Of a stretch of DNA of 64,000 nt, positions 1 to 9,739 are shown in pieces. Made by a program: the position numbers and the translations under genes. Origin of the DNA: Sacculina carcini (Eukaryota > Arthropoda > Thecostraca > Sacculinidae); NCBI GenBank assembly GCA_916048095.2, contig OU696585.1:3530645-3594644 (forward strand). Direction: 5' to 3'. Position 1 is the stretch's first letter; the number at the start of each line of letters is the position of its first letter. The notes beneath the pieces are model-generated. The model was not told where the DNA came from. It saw only the letters and a list, made by a program, of their open reading frames with translations, and did not search any database.

Positions 1-1271
1 CATTGGATTATTCTGAAGTTGTTTGGGCGTTGTTTTGGAAAAATTAAATGGCAAAATGAAGAGAAAGTACCAAAAGTGTTCAACACAATTGATGACCGTG
101 TTGATAGTGATTTGTGGTGTGTAGTTGTGTTCGGATGTCCAGTTGGTGATAAGTGTGGTTGTGGATTTGGCAGGTGCAAAGTTCAGTTTGTTTTTGGTGA
201 ACCACTGTTGTAATGTGTTGTAATGTTGTTGTTGTTTGTTGTTGTAATATTGTTGTCATGTTGTTGTAAAACCATCGCTACAGTGCTTTCCCGTGTTGAA
301 GCCGTCGATGTTGAGCTGGAGGATTTTGAAGTTGTGTGTGAGGTGTATGTTGGTGTTTGTGCGTGGATGAGTGTTGTTGAGGTGTTGAGTTGTTGATGGA
401 GGTGGTGGTGGTGGTGGTGGTGAATGTGTTGATGAGTGTGGTGATGATGGTAGAACTGATGGTGATGCTAGTGAGGATGGTGTTGATTGTGTTGGTGATG
501 ATTGTGAGGAGGATGAAGTTGTTGATGAGTGTGAGGATGAACGAGTTGTATCTGAAGATGGGAATGATGGCGATGTCGGTGGTGCTGATGACCGCGATGA
601 TGTTTATGGTGATGAAACAGAGGTGACTGATGTTGGTGAATGTGCCAGTGTCGGTGTATGTGCAGGTGTTGATGAGTTTGGTGCGCATAATGAGCAGATG
701 AATGAGCGCGTGTATTGTGTGATGTTGTGAAGTGATGTGCATGTGGTGTGGCACCAGTTCAGGCAGGAGTTGCACTGAACTGAGCCTTTTGTGTGTCGGC
801 GTGTAGTGAGTGGCTGTGTACATATGTGACAGGTGTATGTGTGTCTTGGGCATGGATTGGGTTATATGTTTCCTGCGAGTAGGAGCATTCGAGAAATGAC
901 AGTGAGTGGGTCATATCTCGACGCCCCCGCAGGAGCCGGTGACGTGAGTGGAAATGAGAATGAGCGTGTACGTGTGAGGCGAGCGGTGCTGGTGTGGTGT
1001 TTGGTTGTGTAGCGTGGTGTCACGATTTGTACGGAGCTGGAAAAAAGACCCGTGAAGTCCGGGTGACCGAATCCTATCCCAGGAGCTGGACAGCCCCGTC
1101 GTTCTGACGAGGCTGGAAGGGTTGTTGCTGCGGTTTGGCCACCAGATTGGAGGGTGGTCCCACGACGTAGACGCAACAGCTACAGGACCTGAATGTTGTT
1201 GTTTTACAGGACCTGAATGTTGTTGTTTTAGCTCCAGGACTCATGCATGTTGCTGTTGTTATTGTTGTTAC
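1..1271. other. Left-edge stretch, probably Dishevelled intron
   Basis: I find no supportable gene here. The stretch is G/T-rich low-complexity DNA with GAT and GTT runs. A 26-bp direct duplication sits at about 1190-1240. If the Dishevelled model is right, this is the intron after exon 4 (donor GTAACA just below 1272), and the PDZ exons lie outside the window. The minus strand was read for a PDZ motif and none was found. Confidence 0.5.
382..730 (+). other. Open frame with acidic, Gly/Asp-rich composition
   Basis: A frame of about 115 codons is open between a TGA near 380 and a TGA near 730. It starts with seven glycines and continues rich in Asp, Glu, Gly, Val and Cys. It has no ATG near its start, so it would have to be an exon or, more likely, a by-product of GAT/GGT-rich simple sequence. 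It lies antisense to the presumed Dishevelled intron. No domain is recognisable. Confidence 0.2.
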
Positions 1272-4200
1272 TGGCCTGTGGTGGACGTGATGCGGCTGGA
1301 ACATCCGTCATCATCTTCTCCGTCATCATCTTCAATATCGTCATCAACGTCCGAGTCGAAGAAGCTGGTCGAGTCCAGTTCGGAGCTGAGCAGACAGCCG
1401 CCGGGATCGCGGCCGTTCAGCAACAGATCCGTGTTGTTGGTGGTGGTGCTAGCGCCGCCATGGTGCCGGGTGTGGCCGCGTCTGGTGGCCGCCTGTCGCG
1501 TCATATGATACTGCTGCTGAAGATGGTGGTGGCCGCCAAACCTGTCCACTACTCACACACACACACACATGCACGCATATAAAGTCTAGCCAAGCCCCCC
1601 TTACCAACTAACTGAGTCCCCCCAAAAAATTGTCATAAGCATTTCGAGTGTACTGCCTCGTGTTTGGCCAAGTACCCGCATTTTTCTCCTCAGCCCCCTT
1701 CGACCCGCCCGTCGGAAAAACCTGGCGCCGACATTGATTAGCAGATATCAAAGCCACATGGATACCGAGAAAAGCATTCAATGTTGTTATGGCTGCAGTG
1801 CTTTCAACACCGATGAATACGATACTAGAATGACGGTTGGACTTGTTGGACTCCATGGTGTAGTGTAGCACACCCGCTTCACAAGCGGGAGGTCCGAGGT
1901 TCAAAACCTGGCGGAGGAGAATTTCTTTGGTTCAATTCTATAATGCAACAGTTTCTGTCCACTCAGTAGTGAATGGGGCCTTCAACCTTTAACCGGGAGA
2001 GAAAGAGAGAATATTTCATCCTCTGTCTGTCTTTCTATTATTGTTATTTTTATAGCTTATATTGATATACTATAATCAACCAAAACTCCATCATATTTGT
2101 CAATCGAGCAGCGACTGCCTCAATGAACCCAGGTCAGTTTGAGTCTATATACAATGTGCAAATTTGTATGTATATGTGCATGTGTGTATGTGCGTGTGAC
2201 ATCATTATTATTATCAGTAATTACTGGCAAATCCAGAAGCATGGGATGAGTGCAAGTATTGTTACCACCCTGAGGTGGCCCCATGTACTGGAAGCGCCCA
2301 AAAATATCTAGATAAAAAGATAGTTAAACATAAAATAACATAAGATTTACTGTAAGACCTCTAACCTCTTTCAAACCTTCCCACATAAGACCTCCAACCT
2401 CTTTCAAACCTTCCCCCGTAAGACCAACGTCTTTCAACCCTTCCCCCGTAAGACCTCCAACCTCTTTCAAACCTTCCCCCGTAAGACCTCCAACCTCTTT
2501 CAACCCTTCCCCCGTAAGACCTCTAACCTCTTTCAAGCCTTCCCCCGTAAGACCTCCAACCTCTTTTAAACCTTCCCACGTAAGACCTCCAACCTCTTTT
2601 AAACCTTCCCCCGTAGGACATCCAACCTCTTTCAAACCTTCCCACATAAGACCTCCAACCTCTTTTAAACCTTCCCCCGTAAGACCTCCAACCACTTTCA
2701 AACCTTCCCACATAAGACCTCCAACCTCCTTCAAATCTTTCCCCGTAGTACCGTTCAATTAGAGGGTGTCGCTCTATATTTCCACTAGCTAGCTGATTCC
2801 ACTGACTAGCTGGTCAGAATTTTGAGAAGATACGGTAGATTATATGTATGAGAAATAACCAGGTAATGTATACATAAATATTTAATAAACGACACAAATA
2901 CAGGGTGATTACTGGTGATTAATCACAATTTCACTAATGAAAATCTCGTCACACGTCGCTAATGTAGTTGACAAAGTGGCGTTCAACTAGAGGTGCCGTT
3001 CAATTGGAGCAGGGGTTCTTAACGGGAGATGCGAGCCTAGCTCAGCCTAGCAGGGGTGCGAGGAATCTTGTAAAATTACAGCAAATGTATGTTTTACATA
3101 TGCCTTATATTTTTCCCTGCAAAAACATTTTTATTATAGTAAATTCACGCTGTATAAATTAATATCGAATTAGAAGAGTTTTTTATTACGTCGTTTGTGT
3201 TTTCAACTATTTCATCATGGCTATCCAAAATACAGGTGGTGCGAGAACTGACAGCTGATTTGAAACGGTGCGCGAACACTGGAAAAGTTTGAGAACCACT
3301 GAATTAGAGGTGTCGTTCAAATAGAGAGTTTACGTTAGTTCAGTGGTTCCCAACCTTTTTCAGCTTGTTACCCAATTTAGCATCCCATATTAAGCATGTT
3401 ACCCCTTTGTTACTGTACATGTTACTGTAAGCATTCACACACACACGCACGCGTGCACACACAACTATGAGCAATACAATATCCAACGCCATATGAGCAA
3501 TACAATATCCACACAATGCAAACAATAAACATAACATGCTAAGTTAACATTAATCCCAATACAAGGTACCGCAATGTTTTCTTGAATTTCAGAACTCTTA
3601 ACATTTTCCTGTCACCCCTACATTACCCCCGAACAATTGCTAAATTACCCCCAGGGGGTAATTCACCCCCAGGTTGGGAACCACTGCGTTAGTTGGACAA
3701 ACAAACCTCTGGAGCGCGCCACGGTTGAGTCAGCGTCGGTGCCCATATTGCCGGCGTTGTTGTGTGACTGCCCAGCTTGCTGAACAGAAGCCGCCGCCAC
3801 CGCGGAGGATGACGGTGTAATTACACCAGCGACACTGTTCGACTCCAGCTCGCCATCCAGACATACACCGTCCACCACACTGCCCTCCGATGACACCAGC
3901 TGAACACATACACACACACAGACATACACACACACATATACATAGCACACATATAACACACACACATAACAAACACAAATGACACATAAATATACACACA
4001 CACATAAAACATATACATAACACACACGCACGCACATCCAGAATGAAGCTTTGTCAGAAAACGTTTACAAAGCAAAAATTATAGATATGGATAATTTCAG
4101 CATTCCAAAACACAAGTATAAGACAGTGGACTATGAATCACCGGCAACCCAATAACTAATCAAATTAATGTGAAATGTTTCAAACAAATGTATGATATAA

Positions 4201-7200
4201 TTGGAAAACGGTGAACTGGCGAGTTTTTGACTAACTCCTGCATATTACAACTGGGTGAGTACACACATACATACATACACACGCACATATACACACAGAT
4301 CGAGTCAGTGTATTCAGATTAGCGCTTCTTAAACTGGACTGGCTGTTGCCAATTGTCCATTTCCAAAAACAATGCTAGAACTCCAGATGAACAACAATTG
4401 GACCGTGACAATTGACCCACGGCAAGCATCGTCTCTTTGAGCACAATTTGTCTGCTCCTGTTTTGGATTCAGAGTGGTGGGAGTTTGGCAGAGAAATGTG
4501 AAGATATATATTGGCTTGGATATTGGATTGGATGGCTTGGATTGGCTTGGCATATTGTTTGCACGTTTTTGGAGGGGCTTGAACCCCTCCAAAAACTTAC
4601 CAAACCTCCCTTGAAGCCCCTCCTCCCAAAAATATAAACATGCCGACCATGAACATTTCGAGTGTAGTTCGTCATGTTTAGCCAAACCACCGCATCTTTT
4701 CTTTAGCCCCTCCCCCCCCCCCACCCCCCAACGCAAAAAATCCTGGCGCCGCCTATGTGCACATATGACTGGACAGGTGGTATAATGATGATAATTACGC
4801 ATTTTTGATACAACATTGGAGAAAGCTGTGTTAGCGTGAATTATGCATGGGCAAAGCCTCACACGGCCCAGGCGGATACACCGCAGGTCCGGCCGCCACA
4901 CACACACGGGTTATCGCAGTCACGGCCAGCACAGAAAACTGTACGACTGCGCGCATACGAAACCCGTATTGTGGCAATTGGGCTATAGTGGACTCCGTGG
5001 TGCAGTTGTTAGCACACCCGCCTCACAAGCGGAAGGTCTGTGGTTCGAAACCCGGCGGAGCAGAATTTCATTGGGCGAATTCTACAATCCCACATCCCCT
5101 GTCCACCCAGCAGTAAATGGTACCAGATATCAGTCATGTGTTGTGCCATGCATTCTGGGGAGGTGGCCCTCTCTAATACGTCTTCCGTCCTTGTGGCGTC
5201 ATAGTGTGGATAGGGTTGGTTCTGCGGTGGCAGCGAGCTGCACGGGACACACCTGTGTGTTCATAAGCTTCGGCTTCTTCCCGTGTAGTAGCTGCCACTT
5301 GGGCATTTAACCTTTATACCTTTAAGAATCGAGCCCAACCGTTTCACCTCGCTAGGGGATCGAACCCTGGACTTCTAGTGCACAGAGCGTGCGTCTTAGC
5401 TACTCGGATACGAGGCGGACAGTTAATGATGGCCACTCACCCAGGACACCACCCGGCCGTTGATACAGGGCAGACGAGAGTGGTCGTCGATCACCTCTTC
5501 TTTGACAATTCTGCACACACACACACACACAAACAAACAAGCATATACACATATACATACAGACACATAGTTGGAGATATAGGTACACACATATACACTC
5601 ATGCACGCACAGACGCATACATACACACATATAAATATGCATACAATTGACGTCCTATATAAACACACAATCGACAACAAACAAACGGCATTTAGTTGAC
5701 CACATTGTCTGAGGATGGAGACCGGCTGCTCCGAAACGTTACACATCGGCGAATTACTGCACAAGCTCAACAGCGATTATCAGAAACTCGCACGAGCGAT
5801 CGAGACGACGAAGAAGAAGATTGAAAACTGCAAAGCGGCAATCCAGTTTAATCTCGTTCGTCTGAATGAGAATATTCTTCCAGGCTACACCAATATCAAA
5901 CTGCACGACGAGACAGCCAAAAATGCTGACAGCACGCGCCGCTTCCGGATGGAACTGGTCAAGCAGCAGCTGGATAAAAAGACAAGGCGCTCTGCACGAT
6001 TTGAAGAGTGAACTTGCCAGGCTGCAGAATATTTGGACTGAACTGGACAATTCAGGTGAGCTCAAACGTGTCATATAAAATAAGCAAGACGTGCTCATCA
6101 AGCAACACAGTCAGGGAGCCCTGTCGAAAATACAGAAGAAGCTCATCCGACTAAACGGCGGTCGAATCAAGTTGCCCCATTTGCGAGAAGGATTTATCAA
6201 CTTGTCTGATGAACATCTCTCAACCGATCAGACCGAGCTACTCAGCATGGGACTGAACTGCCACTACATGTCAAAACCAAAAGATCATCAGAAGCGGCCA
6301 GAAATCGAAGTCCTACTTGATGACATTCAGCAACTTGAACGCAAAGGAGAAGTCACAACAACAAGCGAGATTCAGCCATTGCTTCTAGCCGAATCAAGCA
6401 AATCGAGAGGCTCATTTCAGAGCAAAATCATGAACAACAGACTCAAGCAAGCAGCCAAAGAGCTACACAACAACGACAAAATAGCGATTCGTCGAGCCGA
6501 CAAAAGCGCTTCATTTGTGGTGCTCAACAAAAGCGAGTATCTCAACAAAATAAACGCTATACTCAGCGACAGCAGCATATTCGACAAAATTCGCCGGAAC
6601 CCAACGGAGGCGATCAAAAAAAGACTGAACAAATTGATAGAAGAGTTCAACAACGGCGACGACACGCACAAACTTTCAAAGATTGCAGGTGAATAGTCGC
6701 CAGGCTATATGTACGGCAATTTGAAAACGCACAAAGACGGCAACCCATTGAGGCCTATCATTTCACAGATTCCCACTGTGACGTACAACTTGGCGAAGCA
6801 CCTGAACGCAATTTTGCAGCAGTATGCACCATGTGAACACAGCATCAGCAGTGCACACGACTTTCTGGAATTACTGCGCGCGCAAGACTTAGCTGACGGT
6901 GATTTAATTGCATATTTGGATGTTGAAAACTTGTTTACCAACGTGCCTGTCGACAAAACCATCGACCTTATAATGGATCATGTGTAACGCTGTGAAGAGA
7001 CAACACCTTTGAAGGTGAGAGAGGATGTCTTGCGTGCACTGCTGAGTATATGCACGAAAGAGGCCCCATTCACCTGTCCAAGCGGCCAATTATACCCACA
7101 GATTGACGGAGTGGCTATGGGCAGCCCGCTCGGCGTTTTGTTCGCAAACTTCTTTATGGGTTCCGCTGAAACTAAAGTGCACTCGTCCAACAAGCCAGCG

Positions 7201-9347
7201 ACCTACTGCCGATACATCGACGACATCTTCATCCGAGTGAAGTCATCTGACGAAATTGACACTCTCAATCGTGCCTTCGAGGAAGAAACGTCACTAAAAT
7301 TCACGCACGAGAACGCACTCGACGGTCGGCTGGCATTTCTCGATGTGCTAGTACAGCTGAATAGCGGAGAGCTTAGCACAAACGTATACACCAAGCCGAC
7401 AAATCTGGGACTGTGTCTGAATGGCATCAGTGAATGTCCAACAAGATATCTGCGATCCACAATCAGCGCATACATCCGTCGGGCACTGACACACTGCTCA
7501 AGCTAGGCTTCAACGCACAAAGAGCTCGAGCGTGTCACACAGGTGCTGCTCAACAACGGCTATTCGAACGAGCAAATTTCAGACGTGTTTGCTGCAGCGC
7601 TGAACAAGCATTTCGAGAACAACTCTTTGAGCGACGCACAACATCATATTACTTTATACTAGAAAAAATTTATGTCTTCTGCGCACAAAGTCGACGAACG
7701 CGTCATGAAGGAGATTATTGAGAAGAATGCGAGACCCACTGAACCAGAAAAAAAGTGAAATTGATAATTTATTATCGTTCACAAAAAACATCAAGTCTGA
7801 TATTGCGCAACAAAGCATGCAATGACAGGCCAGACAAGCTGCAGCGACATCATGTTGTCTACCGGTACACCTGTGAAAACGATGAGGGGTGCGGACCTCA
7901 TTCCTACATCGGGATGACAACAACAACGCTGTCGCGCCGTTTGACCTGCCATCTCAGCAACGGCGCTATCAAAAACCACAATGCATCGGCGCATAACACA
8001 AAGATTAGTCGAGAAGAAATAGTGGCAAGAACAGATATATTGGCGCACGAAACGGACAACAGGCGCTTGAAACTTTTGGAAGCGATTTACATAACAACAA
8101 TGCGCCCAAAAATCAACGTGCAATTGGAGGAAAATGGTGTTCTCCCCACTCAAAGACCCCCACCAAGCAGTGAGCTGGACGCGCCCATGCGCGAGGTGCC
8201 ACAAACGGCGGCGCGCAGTCGCGTGAGCCATAGGCGTCATCGACCATAGGTGCGAATTTCGCACACCGCGCGCATACACGAGGCGTGAAAATACCGCATA
8301 CAATTGACGTCCTATATAAACACAATCGACAACAAACAAACGGCATTTAGTTGACCACATTGTCTGAGGATGGAGACCGGCTGCTCCGAAACGTTACACA
8401 TCGGCGAATTACTGCACAAGCTCAACAGCGATCATCAGAAACTCGCACGAGCGATCGATACGACAAAGAAGAAGATTGAAAACTGCAAAGCGGCAATCCA
8501 GTTGAATCTCGTTTGTCTGAATGAGAATATTCTTCCAGGCTACACCAATATCAAACATATAAATATATGCATATATATACTTAAACGCGCATGTATACAG
8601 TAGATACAGAGGCTACGCCCTTATTGACCAACGGAACGTAATCCTTCACATACACACATGCATACAAATCCAAGCCGGTAAATATATGGAATATGGAGTG
8701 GTCATATACCGACAGTGGGAAAACGAAATAGTTCTGTGAGCTGAATCAACGCCCTCGTTAGCAAACGTTAACCGTTCTTCCAAAGTATGGCAAATTCACG
8801 AGTGACATATTTTGTTAGTTGTAATAAAATAAACCTAACTTTTCACTTCAATATAAGCATTAACATTATTCCCCAAAATACATGATGACCTTCTGGGGAG
8901 CAGAAAATATAACTCAAACCTAATACTCCTTGTTACCAACGTGAAGAGCAACAATTAGGTCGAATACACACTACAAATAAGTCATCATTAAAAATGAACA
9001 AATTAACCCAGCCTGATTTGAAAGCATAAAAACTGCACCAAAACTAGAACAATAGCTAAGCTGGCAAATAAAAACGTATCGCAACTAACCGCACACGCCT
9101 ATAAATTATTGAAACAAAACCACCCTGTAAGAAAATCAGCATAACCAGCGATTAAATTTATTCCGAATTCCACTTACCCGAAGTCATCGTCCATCGACTT
9201 GAAGAAAAATTTGAAATTTGGCCGATTGAGAACGTTTTTGAAGTCCAGTAGGGTAACATCGTCGGGAGGTTTGGGTATTTTAACAAGATAAGGCGTCTCC
9301 TCGTCGTCAATATGATAAATTATTTTCGTTTCATTCACCAAATTCAT
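1272..9347 (-). CDS. DVL: Dishevelled, 5' coding exons (DIX domain and linker), partial
   Basis: Wnt-pathway scaffold acting in the cytoplasm and at the membrane. Its DIX domain polymerises head to tail and recruits Axin. Four exons join in frame: 9178-9347 (ATG at 9347), 5441-5510, 3707-3899 and 1272-1548. Phases are consistent and donors are GTAAGT, GTGAGT, GTTTGT and GTAACA. Exons 1 and 2 give a complete DIX domain of about 80 residues ([15 protein letters not shown], then [15 protein letters not shown] and NGRVVSW). Exon 3 is a Ser/Ala/Val-rich linker. Exon 4 carries the family motif [15 protein letters not shown] just before the usual basic stretch and PDZ domain, with an unusually long Asp/Glu run. 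PDZ and DEP lie off the left end. The three acceptors here all follow (TG)n tracts. Intron 1 holds a Penelope-like element; introns 2 and 3 hold SINEs and MITEs. The DIX assignment is secure, while the exon 4 acceptor is chosen by phase. Confidence 0.9.
1606..1742 (+). mobile_element. hAT-type MITE, family G, diverged copy
   Basis: The stretch shares the internal text 'tttcgagtgta' and the right end 'ctggcgccg' with other family G copies at 4557, 23669, 32867 and 57102. Both ends are decayed and no target duplication is clear. Confidence 0.5.
1849..1997 (+). mobile_element. tRNA-Val-derived SINE, internally shortened
   Basis: The head resembles a tRNA with A box (GGTGTAGTGTAGCA), an anticodon arm reading CAC in other copies, and a B-box-like GGTTCAAAACC. 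It ends in the family tail 'caacctttaacc', but most of the body seen in full-length copies (about 330 bp) is missing. Confidence 0.75.
2205..2325 (+). mobile_element. Short interspersed repeat, family D
   Basis: This is a conserved block of about 115 bp. It begins in (ATT)n, passes through 'ggcaaatccag', 'gagtgcaag' and 'taccaccctg', and ends 'gaagcgcccaaaa' plus a purine-rich tail. Other copies lie at 11950, 14655 (split by a SINE), 28215, 41865 and 52985. It is probably the 3' part of a LINE or SINE. The family name is mine. Confidence 0.6.
2341..2755 (+). repeat. 33-bp minisatellite, about 12 units
   Basis: The unit contains 'aagacctccaacctcttt' and 'aaaccttcccccgt' and repeats with few changes. 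Because 33 is a multiple of 3, the minus strand reads as an open frame with an 11-residue period (about [11 protein letters not shown]). It sits at the left end of element F and looks like an expanded subterminal repeat, not a gene. Confidence 0.85.
2345..3332 (+). mobile_element. Element F: MITE with repeat-rich termini, hosting MITE C
   Basis: The left end reads TACTGTAAGACCTCTAACCT. The inverted right end has the related ACCTCTAATTGAACG in several tandem versions, so both termini are arrays of one motif. The middle (2755-3000, with 'acagggtgattactgg') recurs at 40890-41165. The form is that of pogo/Tc1-type or Kolobok-type MITEs; I cannot decide which. MITE C is inserted in its right end. 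Confidence 0.5.
3010..3301 (+). mobile_element. hAT-type MITE, family C, with 8-bp target duplication
   Basis: The ends are CAGGGGTTCTTAA and its inverted match (GTTTGAGAACCACTG). The flanks are AATTGGAG and AATTAGAG, 7 of 8 identical. An 8-bp duplication with CAG...CTG ends is the hAT signature. The length is 292 bp with no coding content. Confidence 0.8.
3341..3686 (+). mobile_element. hAT-type MITE, family A, perfect 8-bp target duplication
   Basis: Terminal inverted repeats CAGTGGTTCCCAACCT are 16 bp and perfect. The flanking duplication CGTTAGTT is identical at 3333-3340 and 3687-3694. The element is 346 bp. Its right end lies only about 20 bp from the donor of Dishevelled exon 3, so the exon's downstream intron sequence is now transposon-derived. 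Confidence 0.92.
3903..4036. repeat. (CA)n tract at the Dishevelled exon 3 acceptor
   Basis: This is an imperfect CA microsatellite on the plus strand, and therefore TG on the sense strand of Dishevelled. It starts 1-2 bases upstream of the acceptor CAG of exon 3. Confidence 0.85.
4557..4757 (+). mobile_element. hAT-type MITE, family G
   Basis: The core matches other G copies ('aacatttcgagtgtagtt', 'agccaaaccaccgcat'), and the right end is 'tcctggcgccgcc'. It contains a C homopolymer of about 12. The left boundary is uncertain because the usual CAGTGGCG end is not visible. Confidence 0.6.
4990..5325 (+). mobile_element. tRNA-Val-derived SINE, near full length
   Basis: The head carries the A box (TGGTGCAGTTGTTAGCA), the arm CCGCCTCACAAGCGG with anticodon CAC, and a perfect B box GGTTCGAAACC. 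The tRNA-unrelated body includes 'cagtaaatggtaccagata' and 'cataagcttcggcttcttc', with the tail 'tttaaccttt'. It lies in Dishevelled intron 2. Confidence 0.9.
5330..5412 (-). mobile_element. Second tRNA-like SINE head
   Basis: On the minus strand there is an A-box-like stretch (GAGTAGCTAAGACGC) and a B box GGGTTCGATCCCC, spaced as in tRNA. Similar 'gctaagacgc...ggttcg' heads lie at 60835-60905 and, more loosely, 20085-20168. No good cloverleaf forms, so it is more likely a SINE head than a working tRNA. Confidence 0.4.
5700..5748 (+). ncRNA. Hammerhead-ribozyme-like motif, left pLTR copy
   Basis: The core CTGAGGA (CUGANGA consensus) at 5709-5715 is followed by a helix GGAG...CTCC (stem II) and then GAAAC at 5733-5737. 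The self-complementary ACGT after it can serve as the minimal stem III. TGT just before the core can pair with ACA after ACGTT as the start of stem I. Penelope-like pLTRs are known to carry such minimal hammerheads. Whether it cleaves is unknown. Confidence 0.6.
8355..8403 (+). ncRNA. Hammerhead-ribozyme-like motif, right pLTR copy
   Basis: Same core as the left copy: CTGAGGA at 8364-8370, stem II GGAG...CTCC, and GAAAC at 8388-8392. Conservation in both terminal repeats is expected if they share one origin, so it does not by itself prove activity. Confidence 0.6.
8561..9177. other. Remainder of Dishevelled intron 1
   Basis: AT-rich sequence between the Penelope-like element and the exon 1 donor. 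I see no further gene, repeat family or structured element in it. Confidence 0.5.
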
Positions 9348-9739
9348 AGTGATATTAATAATACCGGAAACCTTCACATTAACGCATAACGGCAAGAATA
9401 CGCACACGAAATACTGCGCACGAGCGTAAACAACTCTTCGAAGACGAACAATACGCAAAATGGCAATATTGTCGCTTAATTCAAATACAATAAATTATAT
9501 ATAACACGGCACGATGACACTAAATATAATATTTCAATAACTGTTGATATATGCATTTTAGTTTGATATTTACCTATCGTAAAAGATTCAAACATTTAAA
9601 AATAAATTTGGCAGTATCTCTTCGCAGATACTATAGTTTCTCACTAAGCAGAGTTTCGAATAGAAAATGTATGTGTTCGATTATATTTTGCAGCGGAAAG
9701 CCAGAATTATGCGATTGTCCGCATAAATGCTTCGATCTT

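Larger units (their letters stand above)
5639..8560 (+). mobile_element. Penelope-like element, decayed, in Dishevelled intron 1
   Basis: Retroelement of the Penelope class, recognised by a reverse transcriptase related to telomerase plus a C-terminal GIY-YIG endonuclease. Open segments between about 5715 and 7506 give the N-terminal region and RT ([47 protein letters not shown]). A segment at about 7755-8249 gives the GIY-YIG part ([18 protein letters not shown]). The reading frame is broken a handful of times, so this is a fossil. A direct repeat of about 265 bp bounds it: 5639-5902 and 8298-8560, nearly identical. This fits the pLTR arrangement of the class. Each repeat carries a hammerhead-like motif. 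Confidence 0.9.

Noticed and set aside
278-853. Thr/His/Ile-rich 191-codon minus-strand frame
   Set aside because: It reads GAT/GTT simple sequence in reverse; no domain, no splice support.
862-1176. Minus-strand frame as the next Dishevelled exon
   Set aside because: It shows none of the basic stretch or PDZ residues expected after exon 4.
2324-2758. 144-codon frame with 11-residue repeats
   Set aside because: Direct result of a 33-bp minisatellite derived from a MITE end.
4990-5065. Working tRNA-Val gene
   Set aside because: The sequence is the head of a dispersed SINE family with imperfect acceptor stem and many copies in the window.
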